The notes beneath the pieces were generated by a model. That model ran no database searches. It saw nothing but the letters and a program-made list of their open reading frames with translations, and had not been told where the DNA came from. Shown one piece after another: positions 40,951 through 53,533 of a stretch of DNA of 64,000 nucleotides. Location of the stretch: positions 19,102,043-19,166,042 of the forward strand of contig CP154957.1 in the NCBI GenBank assembly GCA_039621445.1, written 5' to 3'. This DNA is from Euglena gracilis. Lineage: Eukaryota; Euglenida; Euglenophyceae; Euglenales. The translations under genes and the position numbers were made by a program. Numbering within the stretch: position 1 is the stretch's first letter; every line of letters begins with the position of its first letter.

Positions 40951-42333
40951 AAACGAACAAACAAACAAATAACAAACCAAAAATAATCCAGAATGAGCGA
41001 ATGGAGACAAAGGGGTTTTAAACACAGCAAGCAGACAGTGGCACAAAAATTCTCAACGATGTTGGAGGAAGCGTTCAAGAGGCTGACGCAGTTACACGTC
41101 GATCAATGCCATGGGGGCAGTGGGGTGAGACAAAATAAGCGGTGGGAGAAGGTTATGGGCGGGCAACGACCTTGGAGCATTGGATCAAGGAAATGCAAAT
41201 ACTGTGGTGTGATGTGGAAACAGGCGCAGAGTTCTGGACCATTAAACCTTGCTGGAGAGAAAATGTCCCGAAACATACACATCATTTTTTGAAGATAATT
41301 TGTTAATGAGGCTACGCAATTGTCATTAAAAAGGATGTGAGAAAACGTGTGTTCTCAAGGTAGTGCAGGGTTGATTCACTTTTATCAAACCTTTTTCTCT
41401 CACTTCCTATACTCATTGTTTCAACATTGTGGGTGAAGAACGCCTACTCATTATTTCTAAGGACACCCACTTACCTACACAATTATTTCATATTGTAGGC
41501 AAAGAACACCAACAATACAGCTACAAGCAATATGCTCGGCAGCATTTGTGGTGCATATAAAAACAACAGGGTAAGGATTGAGCTTTAGGATACCAAGGTG
41601 CATCTGCCAGGAAATAATCAGCAAAAGCCCCAGATGTAGGTTGTGATCGGTGATCGGAGCGGGGGACAGCCCAACCAGGGGCGTTGACAGCGGCAGCATC
41701 GCTGCGGGGCAGGGATGCATCAGCATGGGGGTCACAGGCGGCGCAGCGGCAAGCACAGGCAGCGGTTCTCCTTCCGAGGAATACACCGGAATAGGCCACT
41801 CCGGAGCACGTCGGGCAGGCTCAGGGGCGTCGCCGCGATGGGCCGCAGGCAGGCCTCGCTGCAGGCGGGGCACGGACGGACTCCAATGGGCGGATTCTGT
41901 TCAGTCCGGAAAACCAGCCAAGCCAACTTCTGTTCCTTCCTCCCGCATGCATCCCCAGGTGGTGGAAACCTTTTTCGAATGACCCGAGCGAAATGCCGGA
42001 AATTTTTTGACCTCCCCACCCGCCAAAAGCGAACATTTGGCATTCTTTTGGAACAGCATTCCCTCTCCAAAAACACGTTGAAACACACGCTTTCCCCACA
42101 TTGCGGGGTATTCCGGAATATTCTGCGGCGTGTCCCAGACAGTTCAGTCAAAATCCGCGGAAAACAACTTGGAATTCGTCCTGCTCCTCTGGACTTCACA
42201 GAATGCAAGAATTTCTTGGTTGCCGAACCCCACCAGGTGGTGCTGCTGGTCTGCAAACCGCAGCAGACTCCCATCTGTTGAGATTTCTGGTGAAATCATC
42301 CACATCTAACAGGCGTCTAACGTTGGTCTGGCC
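40951..42333. other. Gene-free region, one doubtful open frame
   Basis: A minus-strand frame at 41475-41873 is Pro/Leu-rich and partly GC3-rich but has no recognisable motif. Nothing else supported. Confidence 0.4.
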
Positions 42334-42632
42334 CATGCTTGTGCTTACCAACCGGGGGGGGGGGGTGCTATAGGGTGCCTGCCCCTAGCAGGCACACCCC
42401 CCCTCGGGGGGGATAGGGGTCCGGGCCGGACCCAGAAAATTTTCATTGAAAATGGCCGTTTCCGGGCCCCCGGCGCCTTCGGCGCCGGGGTCGGAGGGGG
42501 GTGCCTGCTAGGGGCAGGCACCCCCCGAAACCCTACCCCCCCCAGGGGGGGGTCGGATCGGGTGCTATGGGGTGCCTGCCCCTAGCACCCCCCCCCCCCC
42601 GTGGGGTAGGCACCCGACTAAGCACAAGCCTG
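42334..42632. mobile_element. hAT-like MITE, family B, second copy
   Basis: 299 bp, inverted ends CATGCTTGTGCTTA / CAGGCTTGTGCTTA, perfect 8-bp target duplication GTCTGGCC (42326-42333 and 42633-42640). Interior GTGCCTGCCCCTAGCAGGCAC palindromes and a CCCCGGCGCCTTCGGCGCC hairpin (42468-42490), as in 12222-12519. Confidence 0.9.
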
Positions 42633-42640
42633 GTCTGGCC

Positions 42641-45420
42641 AGAAAGAAGGCAAAAATGGGCGAAGAAGATGAGGGTGGGTGTGGCTGGTCCATGAGAGAA
42701 TCACTGTTTGTTACATTTATGAAAGTTATTCATGTGTCTCGCAAGAGAAAAATTGACAGAATAAATAGAAATTTCTCGGTGAAAAACAGTTGACACTGTG
42801 GGGGGGGGGTAATTTCTAATATTATTGTTAAACAATTCCCTCCCTCAACTTTATACCCCCCCGCTCCTCCTTACCTCCCCAACTACTCCCATCCCCCACA
42901 CATAACAAACCCACCCCTGTTCTATACACACCCCAAAAAATAATAAAACGTTCTTTGATGAATGGCTGTGTTGGATCCAATAACAGAACCCAAATATAAA
43001 AAAGGGTCAAACCGCCATCAACCCCCGCTGCCAAAAATCCAGTTTGTTGTGCTTCACAAAAAAATGCTGTCTGATGAACGCCCACCTTTCTAACCACACC
43101 TGCTCAATGAGCTCAATGGCTACGTGGGACCATTGGTGCGCCGTTCGCCACAGCGAGACCATGGCAGGGGACGGAGGCTAGAGTGGCGCGAGGATTTAAA
43201 GACCCACGCATTCGATACGCGTTGGGGACAGTGGAAGGAGGCAGAGGGGAAGGGGGGTGCAGGGGCAGGGGGGGGGTGAATACAGCGCTCTTACTGCGTG
43301 CGACAAACCGCCCGGTCTGTCGCTCGGGATTCGGGGAATTGGAGCCCGGGGAAAGACAGCCCTGGCCACCGGTCCCTGGGAAAAGAGTGTGTGGAGGTGG
43401 TTTTTCAAAACCTGGGGGGGGGGGGCCCACGCCTGGGAGTGGGAAAAATAAAAAAATGGCTTGAAACAAGGGAAGGTTGCGGGGTGAGAGGCGGGGTACC
43501 GGGGTTCCAGGTGCACCCCCCCCCCCCTGGGGTCGGTCTGGACCCTCCTTGGCAGGGAGGTGAGGGGAGACTCCTTATCTGAAGCCGTGGCACTCTCCTA
43601 ATGTCGAACCCTGGGGCAATGGACCAACCCGACAACCCCCCCCCCAATACCCTCCAGATGTGAACCCTGTCCCCTGGCAGCGACCAAAAAATCCAGTTCC
43701 AAGAAAGCGTCGGTTGGGGAACTGCTGTTGTCCTCAAACAGGAGAACTGTTAAACTACGAAGACGACAGGCACGCGCAAAGGAGTCAAAAGACAATCCTT
43801 TGCTTGCCCACAAATTATTCGACCAATTCCAAGGCAGAGACAGTGCATTGGGGGGGATAATTGTAAACCCCTCCGACATAGGTTGATGTTTGGGTGACCC
43901 TGCCTGGATGCATGAGACAAAAGATGAAATAAAACAAAAAAAAATATTTCTCCCGGTTCATTTTCAAAAAAATATCCAGAAATAAAGCTGTATTCACTAG
44001 CAAGACTTTGTGTTGTCTTCAAAAAGGATTAGGGTTGACCTGCTGCAGTGTTTTCAGTGAACGGGGGGCCAGCCGACAGCGTCTTGGTAGTACAGGGATG
44101 GGGTGCTGCAGACCCGACTGGCTCACAGATGCAAGGCACCAAGAGGAGTGGGCGCCGCGCAGCCACCCGTGTCCCATCCAGTCCCAAAGGGGTGGATGTG
44201 CATAACAGCTTGAACAGTGGTGCCCAAAATTTCATTACAATCGTGCTGGTTTGCGTCAGGTTGAAAACTTGAGCAAAAAAAACATTCCATGTGTATGGGG
44301 AAAAATCCAAAAAAATGACACAGAATGCTGGAGAGAAATTTTGGTTCCTAAATGCAAAGGGACACCTCCATATAACCAAGCATGAAACCTGGTCTCTTCC
44401 TTGCCGATCATCATCTTAAAAAAGTCTCTCTCTGGCCATTTTGAGGTTGATGGTGTACATGAAATGTCCATCCCCTTAAATTCCCCCATTTGCAACGACG
44501 GTCGTTATATAAATTTTGAGTTGGTGTGCCGCTATCATGAGGGTCGTTGTCAGTGGGGGTGAAAATGGTCAACCCAGGCCAAAATTGCCCCAAACCCCCA
44601 AAGTGACCCAAAATGCTGATGAAAGTTCATGGCCCCAAAATGTCCCAAAAAGACCAAAAATGGCCCAATGTGGTTCCCGAAACTACCAAAAAAAAAACAG
44701 ATACCAAGGCAAAGGCGTCAAAAAACGCCCAAAAATCACCAACAGACCAGAAATGGCCCAACATGCCATTCTCCGACATCCTCATCATGCATCCTCATAA
44801 TGGCCAATTTGGCCAAACCAGCCAAAATGGCACAAAATGACAAGAAACGGGCGGGAAAATGAGGGGGAAACCCTCACTTTCCACCCATTTCGACCATCTT
44901 GGGAAGTGGTTTCAGCAGTTTGCTTTCTGCTTTCATGGGTTTCCTTTATTTCTCGAATTGGCGAAATCTCGGTGAGACCCCATTCCCATCTGGACGCCTG
45001 GGGGACTGCCTGGGGGACATGCCCATTGGGAGGCGAGGGTGTAACGACACACCGCTGCCCCCAAGGTGGCGGCCTGGGTGGGTCGTGTCCCGGCCCCGGC
45101 AGCCGGGGGGGGGGGTTCGTTGAGGTGCTCAGCCACGGCCCTCCTTCCGGTGGCTCTCTCGTAGCGTCTGCTGCTGCCCACAGGGTTGGTGTGGATCTGG
45201 GTGATGTGTGGGGGACCCAGTACCGTGTGACTCACACCATATCAACCCTGTATCAAAAGATCATGGAGTATGCATAGCATCATGTGCTAGCTTAAAAATA
45301 TGTAATTTCCAGACCCAGATATTCAAAAATAAAAACACAGTCTTTCCAACGAAGAGTAGCCGGGGACAACCTCGCGGTAGTGGGCATTATGGGGCAAGCA
45401 ATACTTGACATGGAAAAATA
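42641..45420. other. Gene-free region
   Basis: Repeat debris (for example 43400-43600, similar to 33540-33620) and low-complexity AAAATGCCCCAAA-type sequence at 44570-44840. No exon supported. Confidence 0.5.
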
Positions 45421-45559
45421 ACAGCAGTTTCATGTTCTGACATTAAATGCACACTGCAGAGGGTAAATCACCATTGTGAGACATCCCGAAAACTGGCCGG
45501 TATCGGCCCCAGGTTCCTTCCCAGAGAGCAAACAGTATGTACCCAGACGTATGTTTGCC

Positions 45560-48500
45560 ACGGCGCTCATTCTTCCTCCACCACACCCTGACTGCAGGCT
45601 CCAGCCCACGCCGTACACGAAAGCCATGGCACCCATGCAGGTGCTGCGCCAGCGGTGGGCGACGAACATGAACGTGAAGGAGTTGGTGGGAGGGCGTTGG
45701 GCATCGCTCCCCACATCGCACCCGTGCACACACATCCATGCGAACCACACGCACCTGCCCTCGCACATACACACGCGTGTGTGCCAACGTTCCTTGGCTC
45801 CTCTGGAAGGAACCCCATGACTTGGCGGAAATCCTTAGTTGATCAACTGCCCCGCCTTCTGTCCCCCCCCAGTTCGTTGGCCTCCCCGACTGTTGGGACC
45901 AACATGCCCCCCTCCAAAATTGGTCCCCCGACCTGTTGGGGCTGGCAAGGACCCCGCCAGGCATCATGGCTCCTGTTGGCTGTTTGTGGTCAACATGCCC
46001 CCCCCCCCCAAATTAACATGGCGCGGGCTAATGAGCCGGGGGGGGGGGGGGTAGACACTCATGCCCATTCGACCGTGGCCTGATTGACACCTGGATCTCA
46101 ATCATTCCTGTGCACCAAGGTCTTGGCGTGTATTCTGAAAGGAGCACTGGGGAAACCCTGAACTACAGACGTCTCTTAATTTCTCAGAGGTTGTCAGAAA
46201 ACGTCATTATTACATTTTGGGCACCTGAAGAAATCACCTCCATCCACCCACCCAAGCTCAAAATCCTTCTCAAAATACTCCATGCTTCTGCTTCTCACAC
46301 CCCTTTCATGCCACACATGACAGTTCCCAGCCAAGTCAGTGAGAGCTGAACAAATCCTCGCAACTTTTATACTCCCCGGACACCAATCATCAGAACAACA
46401 CGAGAAGAAAACAAACCAAAAGAACAAGACGAGCTGGGGGAAAACAGGTGTGCATCGGTGAGAATCCATCAGGTTTGACAAAGAAACACAAAATGACTCT
46501 AATGACCCTCCTCGGAGGGGGCTCCCAACATGAACTGCCCCAGGTCAAGCCCAGCCCTCGCTAGCCGGGACCCAGAACGCCATGCTGGTGAGGTTGACCT
46601 CCGCAAAGTCTGGGGCAGCCCCCCGCACAGCGCCACTGATCCCAATGCAAGTTAGTCTTTAGATAAAGCGGTGGGAGGGCACAAATTGGCTGGATGAGTT
46701 GGCTGCAGTGTTGCCTTGGGGGGGGCGATCCCACCCATCCCAATAATAAAACTGAGGGGATCCTTGGGAGCATCAGCGGCAGGCTTCTTTTAAGACCCCC
46801 CCCCTGGGGGTCCCCCCCACCAACCCAGCCCGGCACGGGACCCACGGGAGGGGGGACAAAATCGGGCCGTCTGAGGCCATTTCCCAAAAAATTTCGGCGC
46901 TTCGCACCAAAGCCCATCCCGGGCCTCTGGCATGGGCCCCACCCACCCACCACCCTCCCCCGGAGGGGGGGGGATCTGCTGACTCAAAAAGAAGCCTGGT
47001 CGGCGGGGCAGGTTCGGGACCGCAGGGTGGCAGGGAGCTGGCCGACGGTGAAATACGTCCTCAGGGAGGCCGCCGCCACCCGCCACGCCGGCTCAAGCCT
47101 GGGGGGAAGGGAACGGTGCAGGACGGGCCTCCCCCACCCTGTTGGCCCACAGACCTTGTGGACCAACGGACAAACGGACAAAAACAGCGATGGGATGTGG
47201 GGGGCGGGGCTGGAGGAGGGCGAGACCATACCGTTGCTTAGCGACCCCCGGGGGGAGGGGGGGGTCACTTTCCACTCCGAAAAAACCAGTCAGTCACTTT
47301 TTCCCAAAAAGCCAGTCAGTCACTTTACCCCCCCCCCGGGGGGATCGTCCACTCCTGAATGGTGAGGAGGCAATGAAAATTTGCCAAAAGTCTCAAAAAA
47401 TCCAAAAAATTCCGGCGCCTTCGGCGCCAGGCCAGCCACTTCTTCATTTTCGGGCCTAACCCCCTGGGGGGGGGGGGCTCTGGGCCAGAAAACCAGTCAG
47501 TCACTCTGAAAAAACCAGTCAGTCACCCCCCGCCCCCGGGGGGTGGGGTGGGACAGGTGTTAAGCAATGGTATGGGCGAGACGCTGTACTACAGGAACAA
47601 CATGGTGCAGGGGGACGGGTATGCTTGAAAGGAGGAGCGACCAAACAGCAGTACAGGTTTGACATGAGACCACGAGTGGGGAGGGGGATCTGGACCAACA
47701 CCCCAGTCAGGCCATTGTTTAAGGACTGGGGGGGGTCAACTGGCAAGCCATTTTGCCGTTTTGCTAGACACTCGCCAGACCCCCCAGGGGGGTTCCACTA
47801 GAATTCCCACTGGCCAAATTTGGACAAGCTGCAGTCCAGCCTCCTCCCGGGGGGGGGTACTGCGAACCCTTAAGCAAAGGGCTGACCCCAGTGCCGTGGG
47901 ATGGGCTTGGGGGGGGGGGAATGGTGAAACCTCAATCGTGGCACCCCTGAAACCTGGTGCCCTGTGTTTGCATTGGTGTGGGTGGAAATGGGCCCTATCC
48001 CGTACTTGGGCGGCATGGCGGCGGGAGGGGGGGACCTCCTCTCCGGCTCCAGCGCACGGCCACTCTCCACCTCCGCCGGGGGCACGGGGTGGGGCCCCTC
48101 GCGCGGGCGGCTGCACAGCGCGTAGATCGGGTAGTACGTCGGGTAGATGAGCAGCGGCCACAGCACGAAATTGTCCAGCGCCAGCGCGATCGCGAGCCGG
48201 CCGAGCCGCGTCGCGCGCACGGCACACTTGAAGGGGGCCTCACGCCAGCACTTTGCTGAAAGCTGGCTGGCCGCGAGCTTGTGGGGCAGGGTTGAAATGA
48301 TTCACTGATGCATTTGCAAATGCCTGAGAGGTCTTGTCGGTCGGGGGTTGGACATAAAAAAGAACTCAAATGACTTTTGGTGTGAACGCTGACAATTTAC
48401 ATGGAGCTTTGGCAATCCCCCCCGTGGCTCATGGGCCTGGGCCGGGTAGGTCCCCATGGGCTGGGGTGCCAATTTCGGGGGTGGGGGGGGGGGGCGGCAT

Positions 48501-49208
48501 GTTGCCCCAACAACCCACGGCGGCCAATGAGCTGCCAAGCCAAATGCCTGGGAAAGGGGGGTCCATGTTGGTGCCAACAGCGGCGCCACCTTGGGGGGGG
48601 GGGGCAACGAGCCAGAGGGGGAACACAATTTGTGACGTTTCATTAACTTTGACCTTTGAGTTCAGGCGGGCCCTGCCCTTCGCGTACGCCTCCGCCCGGG
48701 GGAACAGCGTCTTGTAGCAGTGGTAGGCGATGATGGCCTCCGGGACGGCGCCGTACAGGGCCAGGGCGAGCGTGCGGTGCCAGTTGAGGGGCACCGCCAC
48801 CGCGGGCTGCTCCAGCAGCTGGGCCGGCGCTGGGGCCCCGCGGCCGATGGCGGCCGGGGAAAGCGTGGGAGGTCGATGGGGGCTTGCGACGTGGCATCAG
48901 TATGCAAGGCTTACTTGTGCGGTCCCTTTGTCACCACAATTGCCCCAAAATCTGCTGGATGGCGTGGGAAGGTGGGGAATTTTATATACAGACCATATAT
49001 GTTGAAAGATGTCCAGACATAGACCAAAATTAGGCCAAAGATTAGGACCGAACTTCCCAACTCGGCCTAACCACAACTCTAATCCCTTTCTGAACGATAC
49101 TTTGTAACCCTAACACAGTTACTACAATGCTCTCCCCCTTACCAAACTACTGGATCCCTAGGGGGGGGGACAGTTTATGGATGCAATGTATGTACATATA
49201 CATTAATA

Positions 49209-49280
<72 letters not shown>

Positions 49281-49318
49281 AGATATTATATATATATATC
49301 TATATATATATATATATA

Positions 49319-49387
<69 letters not shown>

Positions 49388-50053
49388 TACTAGAGCCTCA
49401 GTAGCATGGTGGGGGGTGTTTATGGGATGGGGTTCGGGGCTGCAACTTTAGTATAAACTTGAGCATAAATTTAGTGGAAATATCTGCAGATTTTTTATGG
49501 AATCTAATGCTCTAGCTCTAATGTTTATCTGAACTATGACCGCAACCCTAACTCTACTTCTGGTAACAACGAATGTCACCAAAAATGGCATGTGGGCATT
49601 GCAGTTTAGGGGTGCCTTATGGGCATTACATATGATTATATATTTGTATGCACATATGTATGTATGATGCATCCATATGGATGTACGCGTGCATGTACAA
49701 TATATACAAAAAATAAACAAAAAACATCCATCCATCCATCCATCCATCCATCCATCCATATACGCGCATATTTCAGTTATTATTACTATTAGATATTTTA
49801 TGAAAACACATGCAAGATAACAAATTAAAAAATGCCGTCCTCGCGCACAGTTGAAAAGGGAAAAAATCCTCCTGCTGGTGGGGATGGCAATCAATGTCAG
49901 CCACTGCCACGCGGAGAGAGCCTGGGGCACCCCACTCAGAGAGTCGCAAATCAGCCCCTTGGCGAACAGGACGCTGCTGCCAACGAGCAGCGGGTTGTTG
50001 ACCACCAGCCTCGGGACGGCATACTGCTGGCTGAGGCGCTGGATGGTGTTCAT
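45560..50053 (-). CDS. MPV17/PMP22-family membrane protein, about six exons
   Basis: Mpv17/PMP22-family proteins are small four-helix proteins of the inner mitochondrial or peroxisomal membrane, thought to affect metabolite or ion passage. Evidence: an N-terminus [20 protein letters not shown] with AKGLICDSL at the GDxxxQ position; [20 protein letters not shown] then YKTLFP, matching the family's DWxRTxR..GxxxxGP..H.WY..L...FP block; [14 protein letters not shown] at the LDQxxxxP position; and an exon ending NLTSMAFW followed by [20 protein letters not shown], matching W.P...NF.FVP...R. Start ATG 50051-50053. A frame of about 45 further residues past GWSLQSG may be genuine tail. It is not possible to say which family member (MPV17, PXMP2, SYM1) it is. 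Confidence 0.75.
45590..45705 (-). CDS. MPV17-like last exon
   Basis: Codes for [20 protein letters not shown] and [13 protein letters not shown], the C-terminal signature helix. The frame remains open to 45430. Confidence 0.75.
46575..46635 (-). CDS. MPV17-like exon 5
   Basis: Codes for [20 protein letters not shown] and W. Read together with the next exon it gives the family's W..(A)...NF.FV pattern. Confidence 0.6.
46782..46986. mobile_element. CAGGCTT-ended MITE in the MPV17-like gene
   Basis: About 207 bp, ends CAGGCTTCTTTTAAG / CAGGCTTCTTTTTGAG. Flanks ATCAGCGG and GTCGGCGG match at 6 of 8 positions. Contains CGGCGCTTCGCACC, a decayed form of the GC hairpin. Confidence 0.65.
47010..47100 (-). 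CDS. MPV17-like exon 4
   Basis: Acceptor CTTCCCCCCAG, codons for [20 protein letters not shown] and ATLR. A family A MITE (47227-47574) lies 130 bases upstream and a CAGGCTT-type element ends within 25 bases downstream, so the 3' edge is unclear. Confidence 0.6.
47227..47574. mobile_element. hAT-like MITE, family A, second full copy
   Basis: 348 bp, ends CATACCGTTGCTTAGC / CATACCATTGCTTAAC, perfect 8-bp target duplication GGCGAGAC (47219-47226, 47575-47582), CCAGTCAGTCAC subterminal repeats and a CCGGCGCCTTCGGCGCC hairpin (47412-47428). Closely like the copy in RPC4. Confidence 0.9.
48108..48229 (-). CDS. MPV17-like exon 3 (membrane helix)
   Basis: Codes for [20 protein letters not shown] then [20 protein letters not shown], a hydrophobic helix with the family's Asp. 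Confidence 0.8.
48676..48838 (-). CDS. MPV17-like exon 2
   Basis: Codes for [20 protein letters not shown], then [20 protein letters not shown] and AEAYAKG. Strong GC3 bias. Confidence 0.8.
49130..49440. repeat. (AT)n microsatellite in MPV17-like intron 1
   Basis: About 180 bases of TATATA (49205-49386) with rare interruptions. Confidence 0.97.
49729..49757. repeat. (CATC)n tetranucleotide repeat
   Basis: Seven CATC units in the same intron. Confidence 0.9.
49934..50053 (-). CDS. MPV17-like exon 1 (start)
   Basis: About 40 codons from the ATG to ICDSLS. The donor edge is uncertain. The 3.0-kb palindrome-rich element begins about 480 bases upstream. Confidence 0.7.
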
Positions 50054-50532
50054 GGTGTGGGTCGGGGTTGGGCCCAGGAGGCGGGGGGCCCTGCGGGGGG
50101 GGGGGGGGCAGCTGGCACACAAACACTAACCACCAACACTGCCACTGGATGTGTCGGCAAAGTGGGTGTCGGACAATGTCGTGTGGCCTGTCCTCATGCC
50201 GGGTGTCCGCATGTCGACAAAACCTCGTCTCGGCAAAAAAAGCGGGTGTCCTCATGCCCTCGCTGGGTGGTTCAACGTATGAGAACCCCGGCTCTGGGAT
50301 GTGGGTGGACCTCACTCGGGCATCTTCCGGCGGTCCAACAACATACGACGCTGATGTCAGATAAAGACAGGGGTTCCCCATCACCCATCAAACCAACCAA
50401 CCCATCAACGCCCGAACCCTGGCCACAACAGAGCACACCTTCCCGGCGACCCCAGTTCCAGGCCTCTCTTGATTGGAAATACCCCCCGGCCCCCGCCTCC
50501 ACCCCCGAGGTCACGCACTGTGGGGAATGGGT

Positions 50533-53500
50533 CTTAGGCGGCCGAATTCGCACTTAAGCCTTTTTCCTTTTGCTGCGCGCAATTGCGCAAATGTACCATT
50601 TTTTTGTAACCCCTGGGACCCTGTACCCTGACACCCAGAACACGATTTAAGAACCGTTACACCCATCTATTGGAGGGGATTAACTCCCAGTGGTCTGGTG
50701 TGCATGCTGCTTGCCAGGTGACGTTTATAGGACGGAGGGTGAGACTTGTGCTGTTGTACATCAAACGGGAGAGAGGCACACACCCCTTGTGACGACACTT
50801 GGAAACGGTGCTGACGTGCTGCCTGAACTGGCTTGGACACTGCCGCCACCGGTAAGAACACACTGAGTCTCACTAGATCACACCACCACAGGCACACAGA
50901 CTACGTGAGCCAGTCATCACGCAACTGATGTGTGTTTATGGGCGCAATTGCGCAAATAAAACAATTGTGTTTGATGCGCGCATTTGCGCAAATAAAACGT
51001 CCACCGATGATGATAAAATGACATGTTTATGGGCGCCAGTGCGCGCACCAACAAATTTGTTTATGTGCGCATTTGCGCAAATGCGCACACCACCAAATGC
51101 ATTTGATGCGCGCATTTCCGCCCACCAAACACATACATTTTCCTTCCATGTTAAAAGACATCATAAGGACCATGAACTAGAAGGTTTAAAAACGTGATGG
51201 ACGTGTTGGTGCGCGCAATTGCGCAAATAAAGACACTTTTGTTGATGCGCGCATTTGCGCAAATGCGCGCATCAACACGTTAATAAACCGCTTCAAAATG
51301 ATGTGTTTGTAGGGCCCTTAGAGCACATAAACAAAGTTTGTTTATTTGTGCAAATGCGCGCATCAAAACACATCAGTTGTGGGATACCATCTCCTGCTCC
51401 GTGACGGCTGGCGAACACAATTCCTCACGCCAACCATTAATTTGCACCAAGATTACGTGGTGATGAAATTGGTGGTTAGAGGCAGTGTGGAGTGTTCACT
51501 GGAACACGGCATCTGACTGGCCAAGATTTGCCTTGCGTGTGTACATGTGCACTGCTGTTCCCCGGCCCGAACGGCCTGTTGTTTTGGCGTCATGCGTTTG
51601 GCAATTAAATGTAATGAATTGATGACGTGCAAACGACTTGTGACTGTTGGACACCTTCTGTGCAACAAGAGTGCGTTACAAGAAGACAAAATTTGGCACC
51701 TGAAATACCTGGGACGTGTCGGGCCGGAGTCCGTTTTACGGTTTTCTTTGCCATTTTTCCCTTGAAAAACGTAAAAATCACCGGTTTTTGTGCACAATTT
51801 GGGGGGAGTGGGTCCCACCGGTTTGATACGACCAATCCAGTGGTGGTGGTTCACCACTTCCTTGTACCCAAAGTAACGGGTGTTTGAGGGCCACCTCTCT
51901 CCAGCTGTTGGTTGCCATGCACTGGCACCACGTCGTCCCCCCAGTCTTACACCCCGGTGGCGGGGTATAACGTGGCTGCTGTGGTGGGTGTCGTTGCACC
52001 GGGGAGGTCGATGCTGGCCTGCTGGGTGCTGAAGCATCAGCAGCTGATGGGGCTGCAGCGGCGGAGCCGAAGCCGCAGGCCAGCCGCAGGGCCCTTGGGA
52101 ACCAAAAATTGGTGCCGGTGGACGTGCACCGTTACTGGGTGGCTGTGCACCCACCATCAAAAGATGCTATGTCTCCATCTTTTGCCGGGCCTGTCGATGG
52201 TCCAAAAACGGCACCGTAACACCATATCCCGGAGGGGACGGTGTAGTCATTTGGGTTGAACCCACTCAGAAGCCACTAAGGGTGGCTGTAGGAGCGCCAA
52301 AGGAAGTCACTTATTACTCCTCCATTGGTGGTTTATTTGCGCATTTGCGCGCATCACGTTGTTTTATGGACGCAAGTGCGCAAATAAAACAGATGTAAAC
52401 TGAACAATTTACATCTGTTTTATTTGCGCATTTGCGCCCACATACAACGTGATGCGCACAAATGCGCAAATAAACCACTTCCGCTGTCGGCGTTTGACGG
52501 CTGTGTTTCTGTCACACCGTTCTTCTTTGTGTTCATTTGCGCAAATGCGCGCATCAAACACAAAACATGTTTATGCGCGCATTTGCGCAAATGCGCGCAT
52601 AAAAATGTTTTGTGTTTGATGCGCGCATTTGCGCCCATAAGCTTGCGCGTTGACAAACAGTGTGACAAACCCACCAACTGGATGGCCCGTCAGTCCGTGC
52701 CGTCACGGCCTCTATGTCACACCGTTTATCAGCAGCGTCAGTTCGTGGGCACCAAAGCCCAATCCTTGAAGGACATGTTTGTGTTTATTTGCGCAATTGC
52801 GCGCATCAACATAAATATGTTGGTGCGCGCAATTGCGCGCATCAAACGTAATTTTGTCCTTCCAGTGTTGGGCTTCTCCTTCAGGGTTCTTTGCCACACC
52901 ACTGGTTGTGTGGGTCCTGGGTATAAGCCGCGTGGGAGACACCCGTCCCCTTTATTCCCTTCATTCCCTGTGGACCCCGTTCCTTCCCCCTCTGCGCATC
53001 CCTTCCCAAACACCCCACCCACACTCACTTTCCTTCCCCTGTGTCCTTCTCGCCGGCTCGGTCACACCACACCCACACCCCCCGGACCTTCCTCCCTGCA
53101 CTTTAACAAACAGCCCAAAAACACCACACCAAGGTGCCGCAAGCAACGCAGTCCGGCAAAAACCCAGGACGCACACCGCCGGCAGCTAGGACACACTCGG
53201 GGACACAGTCGAAAGAAGCAACAAGGGCAGGAAAGGTCCAGTTCCTATGGTGCTTTTTTGCGTTTTTTTTCAGGGTGGGCCGGCAGGGTCCCGTAGGTTT
53301 GGGCCCACAAAGTCCTTCCCGACACCCCCAAAAATCACTGTTTTTCGCCAAATTCCCGGGGGTCTCACAGCCAAAATAAGAATTTCGATCATTTTTTTGC
53401 ACTCTCTTGTTGCCGTGTTTTCACACCCCCCTCACCTTCACAGCCAAAACAGAGCACAATAAAAAAAATCATAAATTTGCGCAAATGCGCGCATCAAACG

Positions 53501-53533
53501 AAAAAAGCTTAAGTGCGAATTAGGCCGCCTAAG
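50533..53533. mobile_element. 3.0-kb TIR element packed with GCGCAAATGCGC palindromes
   Basis: 3001 bp. Inverted ends of about 35 bp, starting CTTAGGCGGCC(G/T)AATTCG, about 90% identical. Flanked by TGGGT (50528-50532 and 53534-53538), a likely 5-bp target duplication. More than twenty copies of TTTGCGCAAATGCGCGCATC and its variants fill 50.57-51.37 kb and 52.33-53.5 kb, leaving a core (51.4-52.3 kb) without them. Open frames in the core (for example minus 51453-52160) show no transposase motif I recognise. Superfamily unknown; possibly non-autonomous. Confidence 0.8.

Noticed and set aside
41475-41873. Pro/Leu-rich minus-strand frame as a gene
   Set aside because: No motif, mixed third-position composition, no splice sites, and a competing frame in the same strand.
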